NCBI GenBank assembly: GCA_016859345.1
Contig: CM029126.1
Span: 4,171,001 to 4,235,000 of the forward strand
Direction of reading: 5' to 3'
DNA: 64,000 bases
Source of the DNA: Istiophorus platypterus
Lineage: Eukaryota; Chordata; Actinopteri; Istiophoriformes; Istiophoridae
Shown here: positions 51,090 through 63,600 of the stretch, in pieces
How positions within the stretch are numbered: position 1 is the stretch's first letter
Layout of the letters: every line of letters starts with the position of its first letter
Made by a program: the position numbers and the translations under genes
Notes under the pieces: model-generated
What the model saw: the letters and a program-made list of their open reading frames with translations, nothing else
What the model was told of the DNA's origin: nothing
The model's database searches: none

Positions 51090-51427
51090 GGTGGTATATT
51101 GAAATTACTTGTTTTCAACTGAAACAATTAGTCAATTATTTGATTAGTCAATCAACATCAGGTTAACTGGCAACAATTTTGATTAAGCTTGGTCATTTTT
51201 AGTCACTTTTAAAGAAAGAGGATTTGCTGTAATTCTCAGTTTTATTATGACTGTAAATGGAATATTTTTGGGTTTTGCACTGTTGATCGGGAAAGAACAC
51301 TTGAAGTCACCTTGTGTTTTGACAAATTGTGATGGACAATCATAATAGACCAAACAATAAATCGATTAAGTAAGAAAATAATTGAGAGATTAGTTGATAA
51401 TGACACCAATTGCTTGTTGCAGCCCTG
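51090..51427 (-). repeat. Repeat B, nearly full-length minus-strand copy
   Basis: Reading the minus strand from 51427: 'gggctgcaacaagcaattgg', then 'taatcgatttattgtttggt', 'aacccaaaaatattcc', then the terminal 'gactaatcaaataattgact' block. A second partial copy in the other orientation abuts its head at 51430. Confidence 0.7.
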
Positions 51428-51429
51428 CA

Positions 51430-51545
51430 TCAGTCCAAAGACATTCAGCTTTCAATCATACATGATAAAGAAAAGCATTACATCCTCACATTTGAGAAAC
51501 TAGAACCTGTGAATGTTTGGCATTTGTGCCTTAACAATCGAACTG
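51430..51545 (+). repeat. Repeat B, partial plus-strand copy abutting an inverted one
   Basis: Has 'ccaaagacattcagc', then 'aagaaaagcattacatcctc', then 'acatttgagaaactagaacc' and 'aatgtttggcatttgtgcc', the central part of repeat B. It starts two bases after the head of the minus-strand copy, so the two form a head-to-middle inverted pair. Confidence 0.6.
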
Positions 51546-52483
51546 ATGATCAGAGCAAATCTACTTAGAGGTTTTCATATATCCTGCAGACATGTAAATT
51601 ACAAATCTCTTGGAATCTCGTTTAAATCCGTATTAAAGGAGCCATTTTTTTAAATTTTGCTATTGCTACATAGCCAATGTTAGCATCAACTGCTATTTCC
51701 TTATCAGTCCTGTCAAGAGCTTCAGCAATCGATGCATTTACAATACAAGAGGTTATAATACAAACTCTGAACAGGGCTACGACTTCTTCAGGGCTTCTTC
51801 ACTAAAAAGAAGTGTTAGAAATGGAAGCAAAACAAGAGCAACACATTGGTGTTGCTAACCAACACTGCCGTTTTTTGCGAGAAAAGAAATAATTTTTGAT
51901 GCTGAACTCGCAATGTTTCTTCTAGAACTGTTAATGCTATTTCTTACTATGTATCAGTAGCAAAATTTCTCAAAAAGCTCCTTTAAAGACTTGCATTAGG
52001 CTGCTGTTTTAATAAATCATTTTTTGCATTTGCAATAAGTTTTGATACACAATTTTCATGTGAGCGCCACTTGAGTGGGCCACTTGTCCCGTCTTAATAC
52101 AGGTTGAAATAACAAATTGAGCAGTCAGTGTAAAAATATGCAGTGGCAGTGTAGCCATTGACTTTTCAGGAGCATCCGCATAGTGTCCAACATGTGAGTG
52201 GGACACATCTGGTCTGCAGCATCATTAACCCACATTCATTCCCCAGATTGCAAAGTGTTGCCGCAGCGATCGCCCAGAAACAAACAAACAAACAAAATCC
52301 CAAACACCCACTCATCCCTGCTGCTATTGGCGCTCACGCACCTCATCCATTCACATTTGCCTGCACCTTCGCTCCCATGTTTGCTCTTGGGTGGTTCCAG
52401 TCGCAAGTTAGCATGTAGTCCTCTGCATGGTAACGCCGAGTCCTCCTTCTAAGGGCACTGCTGCCAGACCCGTGCTGAATGTG

Positions 52484-52495
52484 CCCCCCCCCCCC
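52484..52495. repeat. C12 homopolymer
   Basis: Twelve uninterrupted C. Confidence 0.9.
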
Positions 52496-53174
52496 AAGTT
52501 GTGGGTCATGTAACACCGGCTCGCCCACCTGGCCCTCCTCCCACGCTGCTCTGCCCTCCTGTCCCACTCTCTGGCGATTACCACTCTAATCCATGTTTAA
52601 TGGATTCAGCACACTCTCTCCCCCCTGTCCCGATGCTTGCCCCTGATTAAACCTCCACTGTGTTATAATCCAGATGTTGCGACTGGATTGAGGAAGAGGC
52701 AAAGGTGTCTTCGTTAGATGAGTCGAGGAGCAGACTTTTCCGGTTCGGGCTGAGAGAATCGATTGTCTCCCTGGGCAGTTTGTTCAATCATAGTTACAGA
52801 GAAGCTATTATCTCGTATGTGTTTAATCCGATTGCGCTGTCTCCACTTACACGGACTCTGAAGAAAAACTGTTTGATTGCTCTGCCATCACCAACTGAGG
52901 ATTGACGACAAACGGGGAGAAGGAAAAGAGATTCATGTGTTTATTGTTGATGATGGTTTGTCAGGCTGCAAATACAGAAGAGGTTCCAGTGCTCTCCTTG
53001 GATTGCTTTCTCCAGATTTGGATCGTTGTGAGGGGAAACAAAATATCAGAGGCTTACACGAAACCAGCTTGTCTTTGGGTAGATGTTGGCAGAGTGTGTG
53101 TGCATAGAGTATGTACATGCATATATGAATTGCACAGGAAAGTGCACAAGCTCAGAGCTCCCATCTCCTTGTCC

Positions 53175-53183
53175 TTGTGTATG

Positions 53184-53216
<33 letters not shown>

Positions 53217-53229
53217 CTGTGTGTGCGTG
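53175..53229. repeat. (GT)n microsatellite, first of a pair
   Basis: GT run with gc and ct interruptions, about 190 bases before the second block. Confidence 0.95.
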
Positions 53230-53414
53230 AGATCACATGCTCAGTGGCCCCATATCCTTTCTCGCTCCTCTCATGTTTACCCGGAGCAGCGCAGCAGTGA
53301 AATCAAAGGGCAGAAACAGAGAGTTGTGTGCTCATTTATCTCAGTGCCTTCAGATGGAGGGTGGCAGTTTTTACAGCTCACACCCCCTGATGCGAGATGC
53401 GATCATAGCACTGA

Positions 53415-53503
53415 GCGTGCGTGTGTGTGTGTGTGTGTGTGCGTGTGTGTGTGTCTGTGTGTGTGTGTGCGTGTCTGTGTGTCTGTGTGTGTGCGTGTGT
53501 GTG
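53415..53503. repeat. (GT)n microsatellite, second of a pair
   Basis: About 89 bases of GT with regular gc and ct interruptions. The two blocks create a 175-codon Cys-Val-rich frame that is not a gene. Confidence 0.95.
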
Positions 53504-53657
53504 CTTTCTCCCTCACCTTGGACCTCCAGCTCTACCTGATCCACCTGACAGGGATATTCTCCCCACAGCTCACTATGAGCGGTCCATTAGCTCCTCTCAC
53601 ACTGCAGTAAGCAGGAGGATTTTAATATTGTGTTGCTATTCCTTGAAAGCTTTGTTC

Positions 53658-53682
53658 TTTTTTTTTTTTTTTTTTTTTTTTT
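53658..53682. repeat. T25 homopolymer
   Basis: Uninterrupted T run. No retroposon body is recognisable beside it. Confidence 0.9.
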
Positions 53683-54134
53683 GCCTGCTAATTTATGGAG
53701 GAAACCGAGGCAGTGGGTGGCTCACTTATACATAATGATATTCCTTGTGATGTCACTTCTTGTTATATCACCAACGGAGAAGACAGACCGAAAGTAAGGA
53801 AGATCAGATGCGGGGCTGCATGATGAAATGCATGTTCTGTACAGGTGTGGCAATTCCCGGAGCAAGCCTGTCATCTATACAGTGTGGGCTTTTAAAGAGA
53901 TTTGGTCGAACCGAAATGCACCGCCCAGTTCCGTCTCACATCCTCTTACCTGCATTGCGCCATCTTTATCTTTACTGTTTAGACAACTTGTCTTAAATTG
54001 AATAAATCCTCAGTCTTACCGAGTGTTCTTCTTATTGCTATTGAATTCTTATTCATTCACGCCCCTTTTCGGAGGTCTATTTAGACAACAGCTGCTTTCC
54101 AGATGTACCTTATTCTGAGTTGTCTATAATTTAC

Positions 54135-55035
54135 TTTTGCCTTGTTTTCAGATGATTTCCCAGTTGATTGTCATCTTGGTTATATATAATGCACGTATTT
54201 TCCAGGCCAGTATCCCAAGATTTACATCTGTTTTGGACGATTGCGCACCTCAACATTTGCATCGAACGCTGACATTCAGTGTCAATACAGGAAGTAGTGT
54301 TCCCATTACAATAGAAAAGATATGTTATCATCCACAAAACTGGAAAATGTTCTTTGGCCCACAAAAAGTTGAATTGGCTCTGATTTGTTTCCCTCTTCTT
54401 AGTTGATTGTCTTCTTGGTGTAATGTATATATTTTTCAGGGACAGTATCCCACAGAACTGCATCTGTACCGGACAATTCCGCACCTAAAGATTTGTGTCC
54501 AACGCCAACATTCAGTGCCAAGACTGGAAGCAGTGCTCCCTTTAGGACAGAAAAGAATAGAATAACATAAAATATGTTATTGTCCACCAGAGTGGAAAAA
54601 TGTCTGGCTCATCAAGACTGGCATTGGCTCAGATTTGGCTCCCTTTTCCCAGCTGATTGTCTTCTCAATGATATGTACTCTACGTATTTTTCAGGCCACT
54701 ATTCCAAGGATTTACATCTGTTTTGGACGATTTCACACCTCAAGATTTGCATCCAACGCCGACTTTCAGTGCCAAGACAGGAAGTAGTGCTCCCATTACA
54801 ACAGAATAGAATATGTTATTGTCCACCATAGTGGAAAAATGTCTTTGGCTCATTAAAACTCAGATTGGCTCAGATTTAGTTGTCTTTTCCTGGTTGATTG
54901 TCTTCTTAGTGATATGTTTATATTCTTCAGGCCAGTATCCTGAGGAATTACAGATGTAATTCTGAACATCAAGATCCACGGTGTCCAACGCCATGGATCA
55001 AAACAGGAGGTGGTGCTCCCTTTAGGGTAGAAGAA
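54135..55035 (+). repeat. Four-unit tandem array of about 240-bp units
   Basis: Four diverged units are in direct orientation. Their equivalent T-rich-cag|g points are 54205/54206, 54439/54440, 54694/54695 and 54930/54931, giving spacings of 234, 255 and 236. Each unit has 'ttgattgtc' or 'tgattgtct', a T-rich stretch ending in cag, about 115 bases that can be read in a shared frame (for example TFSVNTGSSVPI, TFSAKTGSSAPF, TFSAKTGSSAPI in units 1-3), then 'tatgttat..tccac' and 'ttggctc'. Unit 4 is the most diverged (KTGGGAPFRVEE). Frame is lost within unit 3 by one base upstream, and stops follow in units 2 and 3. It could be a minisatellite-like array of a mobile sequence or a decayed duplicated exon-intron unit. 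Confidence 0.85.
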
Positions 55036-55429
55036 AACACTTTATCGGCTCAACATAAGAGCAGCATGAGCACATGTTGTGTATAAAACAACTGAATGAA
55101 AGAACAAATGTGACAACAACATACCACTGAGACAAAGAAAGAACATTTAAGTGTCAAGTACACTGCAGTATACAAGTAAAAAATATAAATAAATTACCTA
55201 AGACAACATCTGTCAGGATGCTTAAGGCTTTATCTCTTAGCGATGGTATACAGGTCACTTGTTTTCGTAGGGCGGCTTCCCAATTATTTTGTCAGCGATG
55301 CCACCTGTTCTGTCCAGATTATATTTAAAGCTGTAGTTCAGGTGACCACACCATGAAGTCAAGTTGAAATCAGGGTTTTGTAAACAGTTCCTTAGACTGA
55401 TGGATATACTTGAAAACGGTTAAGTCTAC

Positions 55430-55830
55430 TAAGGAGATGGACCTTTTGTGTGCATCTCTTGAAAGTATTTTCAGAGAATATATTTGAAACTTTCAAAAGT
55501 TTCAACAAGTTGGCCATCGAAACCTTTAGTAAAACAGAAAATGAAGGCTTGGAGGACAGAGTGGTGGATGGGCATGTCTGCTTTCCATGCTGGAGACCAC
55601 AGCTCACATCTTGTCATGGACTTGCATTTGACTTTTGCCTCTTTTAATAACTTTAACCACAATCTTTCCCTAGCTATGACCAAGTGTTTCAGTTTCTTTT
55701 AAGATGGAGGCAACAGAAAACACTTCAGCTTCAGATTATGATATTTATTTGCCATTTGCTTCCTAATCTTAACCATACCATAGTTGCCATCCAAAGACAT
55801 AGTAGAAAATTATAATTTTAAAACTTTCTT
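55430..55830. repeat. Possible dispersed repeat of uncertain family
   Basis: The part 'taactttaaccacaatcttt..cctagctatgaccaagtgtttc' followed by 'cttaaccataccatagttgc' resembles the 'taaccataaccaagt' type repeats scattered through fish genomes. Short frames on both strands overlap here but none looks like a protein family. The resemblance is from memory and weak. Confidence 0.3.
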
Positions 55831-58800
55831 AATTGGGCATAAAAAACGATTGGCTTTGAACATAGTACAGGGTGTTTTCAATCATCCGATATTGATGTTT
55901 TTATCAGGTGACTTGGTTTCCATTTTTTGACTTTATTTCCTTAGGTATGAACATTTTCAATGTATTTTCAATACATTTGGTGTTTTTTCAATGGCCTTTA
56001 ACGATAGACATTGTTGGGTTGTGATGTTCTGCTTATATATTTTGGAGGCTTGGAAGTGTGCATCCACACCTTTAGTGATATAAGACTATTCTCTATCACC
56101 CATCTGAGTCTGTTCAATTTCTGTTGACCTGTTGATCTGCTTGTGGGAAAATGATTGTAAATTCAAATTTTTACGAGACGTTCTTGCAGAGTAAAGCCTG
56201 GGAAGTGAGTTTTGAAAGCCAGAAATCTCTGCAACTTGTAAAGCAGATGTCATGCAGAAAACCGAATGTATGGTAAATTACAGAATCGCCAAATTCGAGG
56301 TAATAAATAAAAGCTTGTATTCACAGCAGCAAGATACCTTTTAATTTTCCATAAAGACTTATAAAAACATCTACAGAAATGTAGTTGCTTAAATGCAAAA
56401 ATTAAAGTCCGTAACCACACAATTTTAACACCTTTATTAAAACCAAAATAAAAGCAGGACAAGCTTTATAAAGTGCAGGCCTTCACTGCTTGTTTCCTCA
56501 CTAATCTAAGTGCTTCGAAGTGCCTCATTCTTCTCTTGACCCCTTTTTTTATTGGCAGTGCTTCCTTTTCCCATGCATACAGTAAACATGATGATGATAG
56601 AAGAACGTACAGTGTTCACAGCCAATCCGTTCTGCCCCGGCTTACGGTAAGCATATGTGTCCAAGCGCGCGGCTGTAACTGCCATATGGAAGTGATGGCA
56701 GCCTCCCCACCACTCATGCAGTTGAGTAGCTCCAAAGGCGCACCGAACCTGCTGCTGTGCAACTGCGCATTGGCACTTCATGTTGTTGGACAGAGATTTA
56801 TGCTTCGGCTGAAGTGTACAAACAGTCGCTTGCTGTTATTGATTTGCCCTCTGGTCAGTGTGTTACCTGGAGTAAATTATGTCTTCGGGGAGCCTTTTAG
56901 AAGATCTCCGCTTTTGAATATGATAATTTACCGTGCACTACAAGGCGCCAGATGATTTTTTTTAAAAAAGGTTGTATATGTATTAGTATTAATTGTCGAC
57001 ATGATTCTTTGGCGAAATGAGCTACTATGAAGGTAAAATGCGTTTTATATGTGTGATTATTCAGCTTTTAATATTGTTCTTGGACACAAACATGATATTT
57101 GATATTGTTAAATATCTACCAATGTCCTTTCGAAAAAATTGAATGGTGGAGACCTTACACCAAAGAGAGGCAAGAACTGTCCAGAGCCATGTCTGTCTTG
57201 TGGCTGTCATCAATATCCTAGCAACCATCTCCCAGGGGGCTCTATAATCTCGCCATCTAGCCAGTTAACAACTGGGGAGGGTGTGAGAGGGGAGTCAGAG
57301 GAGCAGAGACTGGGATCTGGGCTTTCATACCCTTGACGGAAAGGCTTGAGACTGTTCACAGCGTCATCTCTTCCACTCCGCACACACATTTCTGTGGCAC
57401 CCAGGTGGCATCTTTTCTCACCCTGCTCATTTCTTCCTCTTGATTTGATTAGGTGCAACCCCACTTGTCAGTCCGGTGTTGTGTGGAACGGATGGCCGCT
57501 GAGCCCTGGCCACCTGCCTGCTGGTTATGCTGTTGCAGTCTTAGTAAGTCCACAACGGTACAGAAGCAGAAATAGCCTCACTAGCAAGATTAACCACTGC
57601 ATGCGCCTGCAATGCACCGAGCAAGGGCATGGCCCGGGTTTCCGTAAATGAGCTAAATTTGAATTGACTGAGGAAAAGACTCCTGCTGGACACTAATGTT
57701 CACAGTAGGATTGTTGGATTTGCCTTCATCTGGCAGGATCGTTCAGGTACGCACTGGATCAAATTCACCCCATCACGGAGAAGGCCTTCATCTGCCTCCG
57801 CACTTTGACAGTTATTCACCACTTCTGTGAGAGGGAGACAATAACATCAATGCTCTATACCCTGCGCTTTTATCTCACAGCATTTCCACGGTGGGACTCC
57901 TATTCCTTGGCACATACGATGCATGGAGCAGCTTACATGAATAATTCAAACGTTTTGTTCTTATAGTTGAAGACTTGACATTGAGTTGGTTGTGTGTCAT
58001 CTCTTTAACTATGGGATCCCCCGCGGAGAATGCGCTACTTTATTCTGTAAAATGGAGGGACAGCGCCTTATACTAAATTTCTTTATGCAAACTGCATGTC
58101 AAAACAAAGGCTTCAATACAGTACATAACATACCTGCGGAGATGTATAGATGCTGCATAGTAAACTGAATGAGAAGCAGCTGCACCAGAAACACTCAATC
58201 AAGACAGACTGACTGATTCTGACAAGTGTGCCCAAACCTCTCTGGTATTATATGCTCAAACCTCCACATGCGTAGGCACTGGCACAAATTAGCACAAGCG
58301 CGAGGCCTGTGTCCTATGGGAGAGGCAGCTGTCAGTCTTTAGATCTATTCTTGGCGGTGGGAGTCTTCACATGACTGGGGGATTGAGGGAGCCTGACAGG
58401 TTTTATAGTAATCAATCATTTGTCCCACAGCTGTTTCAGAATTTGATATGAGCGGCGACAAAAGGGGAATAAAAAGGAGCCTATTATTTGAAGGTATCAA
58501 AGGCGAGAGTTATGTTCATGCCTTCAAAGGATTAAAAGGAATAACTGTCCACAACATGACAAAATATAAATCGTAACACGGTTAATCGTTCACAGCCAAC
58601 ACTAGGAATATATACGCAACCAGGCCACAAGATGCTAAAATATATGCCTTCTGCCCTTTTCCTTTACGTGCCCCTTGCCGACATATCGTGCAATTATAGC
58701 TCAACATCCTAACAAGACCTCCCAGTGGACCACAAGTCAGTGATGCTGTCAATTTGGTAGCTGTGATGGCTGGAAATGTCTCATTACACTGCTGAGCACA

Positions 58801-60329
58801 AGCAGCAGAAAGTCCTCTGAATGAAGCTCAGTTAATTCTGTGTGAATAGTCCCACCCAAAAAAGTCATTATAAAGGAATAACCCAAGGGATCAGCAGCCA
58901 CCTCCACCTGACCTTAGTCTCAGGAATGAATAAATTAAACTGTGTGTATTTTGCAGAGAACAGGTGAGGGGGGGGGTCGGGGAGGGTTCACTCTTGTCGC
59001 TACCTACCCTTTCTGCATGCATAGGCATCTGTCCTCTGGTTGGTTTGTAAGTTTATAAAAAGAAATGCACAGGTGTGCGTTCTCCGTCAGATTACAGAGC
59101 TATCTTTTAATTTTTTAGTGATACAATGATTTAAATGCAGCATCTGTTTGCAGCGCACGACCTATTTAACATTACCTCAAAGACAATCAGATGCAAACGG
59201 AGATGAAATGGAGCAACATTTCTGATTGTAATTTAGGGGCCTAATTATGGAATTCAAAGGTTTTCACCCTGATTTCACCTTCTTCTTCTCTGTTTTCATC
59301 ATACACTTCATTGTGACACGAAATGGAGGCAAGCGTGAAAAGAACTAACAGAAGGCGGCGGGTCGATGCGGTGGTACGATCGCAGTCTGTCTGTTTTGGC
59401 CTGCTGTGGGCAAATGCGCATGTGTATGCACGCACGCGCGTGCATACCGGCATGCATATGTGGGTTTGAATGTTCGAGCGTGTGCATGTGTGCATATGTG
59501 TGCATATGTGTGTGAGCTTAAAACCAAGCTTGGCTCCGATATCCGTGTTCTCTGGCCAACACCTCCCACCTCCCTACTTCTGCCAAATTGGAATCCAAGA
59601 AGGATCCCCCGTAGGCCCTGAAAAGTGGGCCTGCACCTCAATAAGTTTAGCAGCAACTGGCCTAGAAGTGTTAGCTTCTTAAATCCAGTATGTTTAGCCG
59701 ATTGGTAAAAGACGAAAACCCCAGCATTGCTTGAATTAATAACCTGACAGGTGGTAAGTTTCCATTAATACTGCATCACCAGGGCTTTAATTAACTGAAA
59801 CAAAAGAATGTAGCAGACTTAATTTCTTGGACTTTAATAAATTGCAAACTTTCAACACCCTACTGTTGATGACAATATTGAAAAACCATGTAAATTCAAC
59901 AATCAAGACTTAAACATGTTATTTCCACCTTCCAACCCCGACACCCCCACAGCTTTGAAAAACAATTGAAATCTTGTGATAGCATTCACATTTACCATTT
60001 TGGCCTCAGAGCATGAGGCTTTAAAGTACAAAAAAATACCAAAGTGATGGCAGGCAATTAGTTGTAAACATGATATTGGTGGTCTTTCTCTCTACAGTGT
60101 GTCATACTGCTGTTAATGAACGTTCTTTTGCGCTCTTGGGGATAGTTCATCTCTTCCTTTGCATTAGCAAGTGTCCTCTAGAGTTTAATGAGGGTAAATT
60201 AGGGGATTCTAAAATGTCTGAAGTAGAGAGAAAGGGAAGGCTTTCAGTATTATGGCTACATTTTGGGATTTGGACAGACAAAATGGATGTGTGTTTAGCC
60301 AAACTGGCAGCTCGGCTTGATCTTTCCAC
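55831..60329. other. Presumed intronic stretch, nothing gene-like
   Basis: The 160-codon frame at 56473-56955 has no recognisable motif, no splice context and no upstream support. Short TG/CA mixture at 59410-59515. Nothing else. Confidence 0.6.
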
Positions 60330-60655
60330 TACTTTGATCCAGACTGAAATATATCAGTTGTTGGATGGATTGGCATTAAAAGTGGTACGATCAATTAACT
60401 TCTGATCAAGCCCCAGCATCAGGTCAAAATTTCAGTCTGTTCAGTTTATGAATAAATACCAGCAAAACGAATGGCATCCCCATTAGCCTCAGATGTACAG
60501 TGTATTTAGCGCTAACTGGAAGATTTTAGCATGCTAGCACCCGAACTTAAGAAGACGATCATGGCCAACGTTACACCGAATCTGGTTAGTGTCGACATGT
60601 TAGCATTGTCCTTGTAAACATGCATGATGACATCAGCATTTAGGTCAAAGCACTA
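60330..60655 (+). repeat. Repeat A, nearly complete copy
   Basis: Collinear with repeat A from 'gttggatggattgg' through 'caggtcaaaatttcag', 'cattagcctcagatgtac', 'gatcatggccaacgtta', to 'acatcagcatttaggtcaaa'. It is diverged but continuous, so it gives the reference order used to judge the interruption of the copy at 36 kb. Confidence 0.7.
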
Positions 60656-63600
60656 TTAGAAACCAGTACATACAGTTTAACAGAGCCAAATGGCCTAATC
60701 CAGACTGCTATACTGGACTTATATTTCTGCATTAAGAGACTACACTGTATCTACAATGGTTACGTGCATATTGGCTCCAAAGGTTTTACCAATAGACATT
60801 ATTATTTTTCAGTAACAATAACAAAAAGATTGCACTGCAAACATGAAAGAATTAACCAAAACGCATTGATCGCATGGACGTCATCTCTTGTTCTGTAACA
60901 AGACTTAGCGAAAAAACACTATTCATCATGTTACCTGGATGTAACTGAGTTTCTAGTCATGTACAAACATGCGCCTAATGTTCCATTGACGATATCAACC
61001 GGTGATACTCAGTTATAAATCAAAACCTACACTGTAGGAACCTTGTGTCCATTATAGATCCAGCTTTCATCATTATTTCTAGTTCAGCTATGAAGCTGAA
61101 TTATCATGGGCTTCCTTTTATTCACCATTTGTCAATTGAAATGTCAATTTTTGACTTTGGGGGATGCTTTTTTGGTATTTCTCCCATTTACTAAAACTGT
61201 CTTTTCCATGACTATAGGTGATTGTTACAGGATTATGAGATGATTGTGTTTTTATTGTGGTGTGATTCCAAGCTTAGTCGAAGCAGAAAAAATAAAGATG
61301 TTCCAGTCCTAACACATGGTTTGATATAAAGTGCCTTTTTGGGAATGCTTGAATCTCATCTTAGCTGAGCGCAACACTGAAAGAATGAAATTGCTGGTGG
61401 ATTTTCTTAAAAGCAGCTTGCGTAAGCTTTTCTCTGACAATATCGGTCGGGAGTGAACAGTAATAATTACCACTGGTGTCATGTTCTGCCGCATATCCCA
61501 TGTGAGCTCACTCTTATTGCCATATTTCATCATTTTCTCTTCTTGTTCTTCATATGCGGCCATGCCGGTCTGCCAGAATTAGTTTTTATTTGTTATCAAC
61601 AGCGCAAATCAAAGCATGAAGCAAATAGTGACTGTCTGTAATGCTCCTATATGCACAGTTGTTTGTTTAACAACATTTAAGTCCATGAACACCAATAATT
61701 TCACAGCAATATATTGCTGAAGCAGATCCCACATTTAGTATTTTTAAATTTGCCGATTCCTGATAGTGTTGTCATTACGATTCTCATTGTTGTTGTGATT
61801 TACTGCACGTCCCCGAAGCTAATTTTAAACCCCTCGTTGTAGAAGGGGAGGCTGCACAGTATCCCCACTCTAGCCCTGCTCGCCTATTGGATTGTGATGT
61901 AAAGTGTGATGCATTGTGGGAGGTGATAATCCAATCCCCGATGCTGGCACTCCTGAGGGTGGGAGATCTCACCATGTGATTGGAAAATTTATCTTAATAA
62001 AGTGACAGCTACATCATCAAGCTGCCCCCCTCCCCCACAGGAGCAAGAGTGGCACCTGTATAGAACAAAACATACAATTATACTGCAGCACATGTGCACA
62101 GATACACAGGCAAAAAAAAAAAACAACAAAAAAAAACACCTGCAACCAGTGATTCCTGATAAGCGCATCCCACACCAGTAATATTGAAGCCCACAGCGCC
62201 CCCTTTTCTTTCATGCCACTCGCACTTTACCCCTCACGTAAATTCATTCACAGATTGTCACTTCTTATGCATCTGCCATCAAGAAAATCCACACAGCATG
62301 AGCTTAATCCATAAAATACAAAAAGATTATCCATTACTACATGCACGTGGCTGGGTATTGCTGTCGAAAGGGGGATTTGTAGCAGCAGATTAGAAAATGT
62401 AGATGTACATTATAGGAGGCATTAAATTCAGCAGACTGACACAATAACATCGACACCTGCAGAGAATAATTCAATAACCCTGCGACACACTGTTCTAACT
62501 CTGTTTATAGTACATTAAATTTATGTTAAATGTTTTTTGATTGACAGGATTTTTTCACTTACCTCAAGTGGGACCCATACTTTCGATCTGTGCTTTAGAG
62601 TCATTGTACTTAAATGTCTCTCCGATAATTTACTACAATGGAGGTGCGTGGAATTGCAAGGCATCGTTCCAGAAAGCCAGTCCCTGATACTCTGTCAGCA
62701 GTTTTCACAGGGACCCTGAAAAAGTAGTTCCAGTGAAATCAGTCATCAGTGAAGTCTGCGGATTATCCAGAGTAACAGGGCCACTGCATCTGGAAAGACA
62801 CATTTTTGTAGAATTTTCTTTAGACCTAAACTTTTCAAGGCTTTGAGAAACTCTTTGCGCCCTCATTGGATCGGCGTAGACCTCAGGGATATGTGCAGTG
62901 CACTGAAAAGTATTTGTCTGGCCAGATAAAGAGGGGAGAAAACGAGTTTGTTCAATTTATGCTGAGATAAGTCACAGAAATGTGTTTATTTCAACTGGAC
63001 ATCAGTTTTTTTCCAACCCTGAGTATTTAAGCCTTACCGGTACAAATTCAGTGGTTTTTCCAGAGCAAGGTAAAGAGTGTTGTTTACCTTGTGTGCTGAT
63101 TTGTACAAAGTACAGTAAAGCATCCTCTGCCGCCCGTCATTTAACTGGTTTAGTATGGGTGTTTTTTCTTCTACTGTTCCTCTGCATTTTTTGTTTTTAA
63201 ATCTATCTGCAAACAAGGAATAATAAGGAACATTTTTTTCTTTTTCTCTATCTTTTATGGTTTTATTTGACCATAAAAACCCTAACAGTGTTCCACCAAC
63301 TCTGTGATAAATATGGCTGCATTTCCTGTAGCTGCTTCACACTAAAAGCCTCCCGCTGGTTTGCTAGCTGAAACTGCCTAATGTAAAGCAGCAGGAAATG
63401 TTTGATTTGCATCAGCAGTAACCAAACACTACTTGTATACCAACTTTGTCTCCTTAAAATTACATTTTTATGCTAGTAAATTGTTCTCCAGGTTACACCG
63501 TAGTGGCAAACATAGTCTCTGCCAGGATTATGTTAAGAGAAATCGTTAATAGTCCAGGATTTTCATCCTGAGTCGTTCAGGCAACAAAAGCAGTTTGGTT

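Noticed and set aside
53083..53610. 175-codon Cys-Val-rich frame
   Set aside because: Created by two GT microsatellites; no family features.
54135..55035. CRISPR-like interpretation of the tandem array
   Set aside because: Units of about 240 bases are continuous diverged tandem copies, not short identical repeats with unique spacers, and the genome is vertebrate.
56473..56955. 160-codon frame beginning MQAFTACF
   Set aside because: No recognisable motif, a minus-strand frame of similar openness, and no promoter or splice context; consistent with chance.
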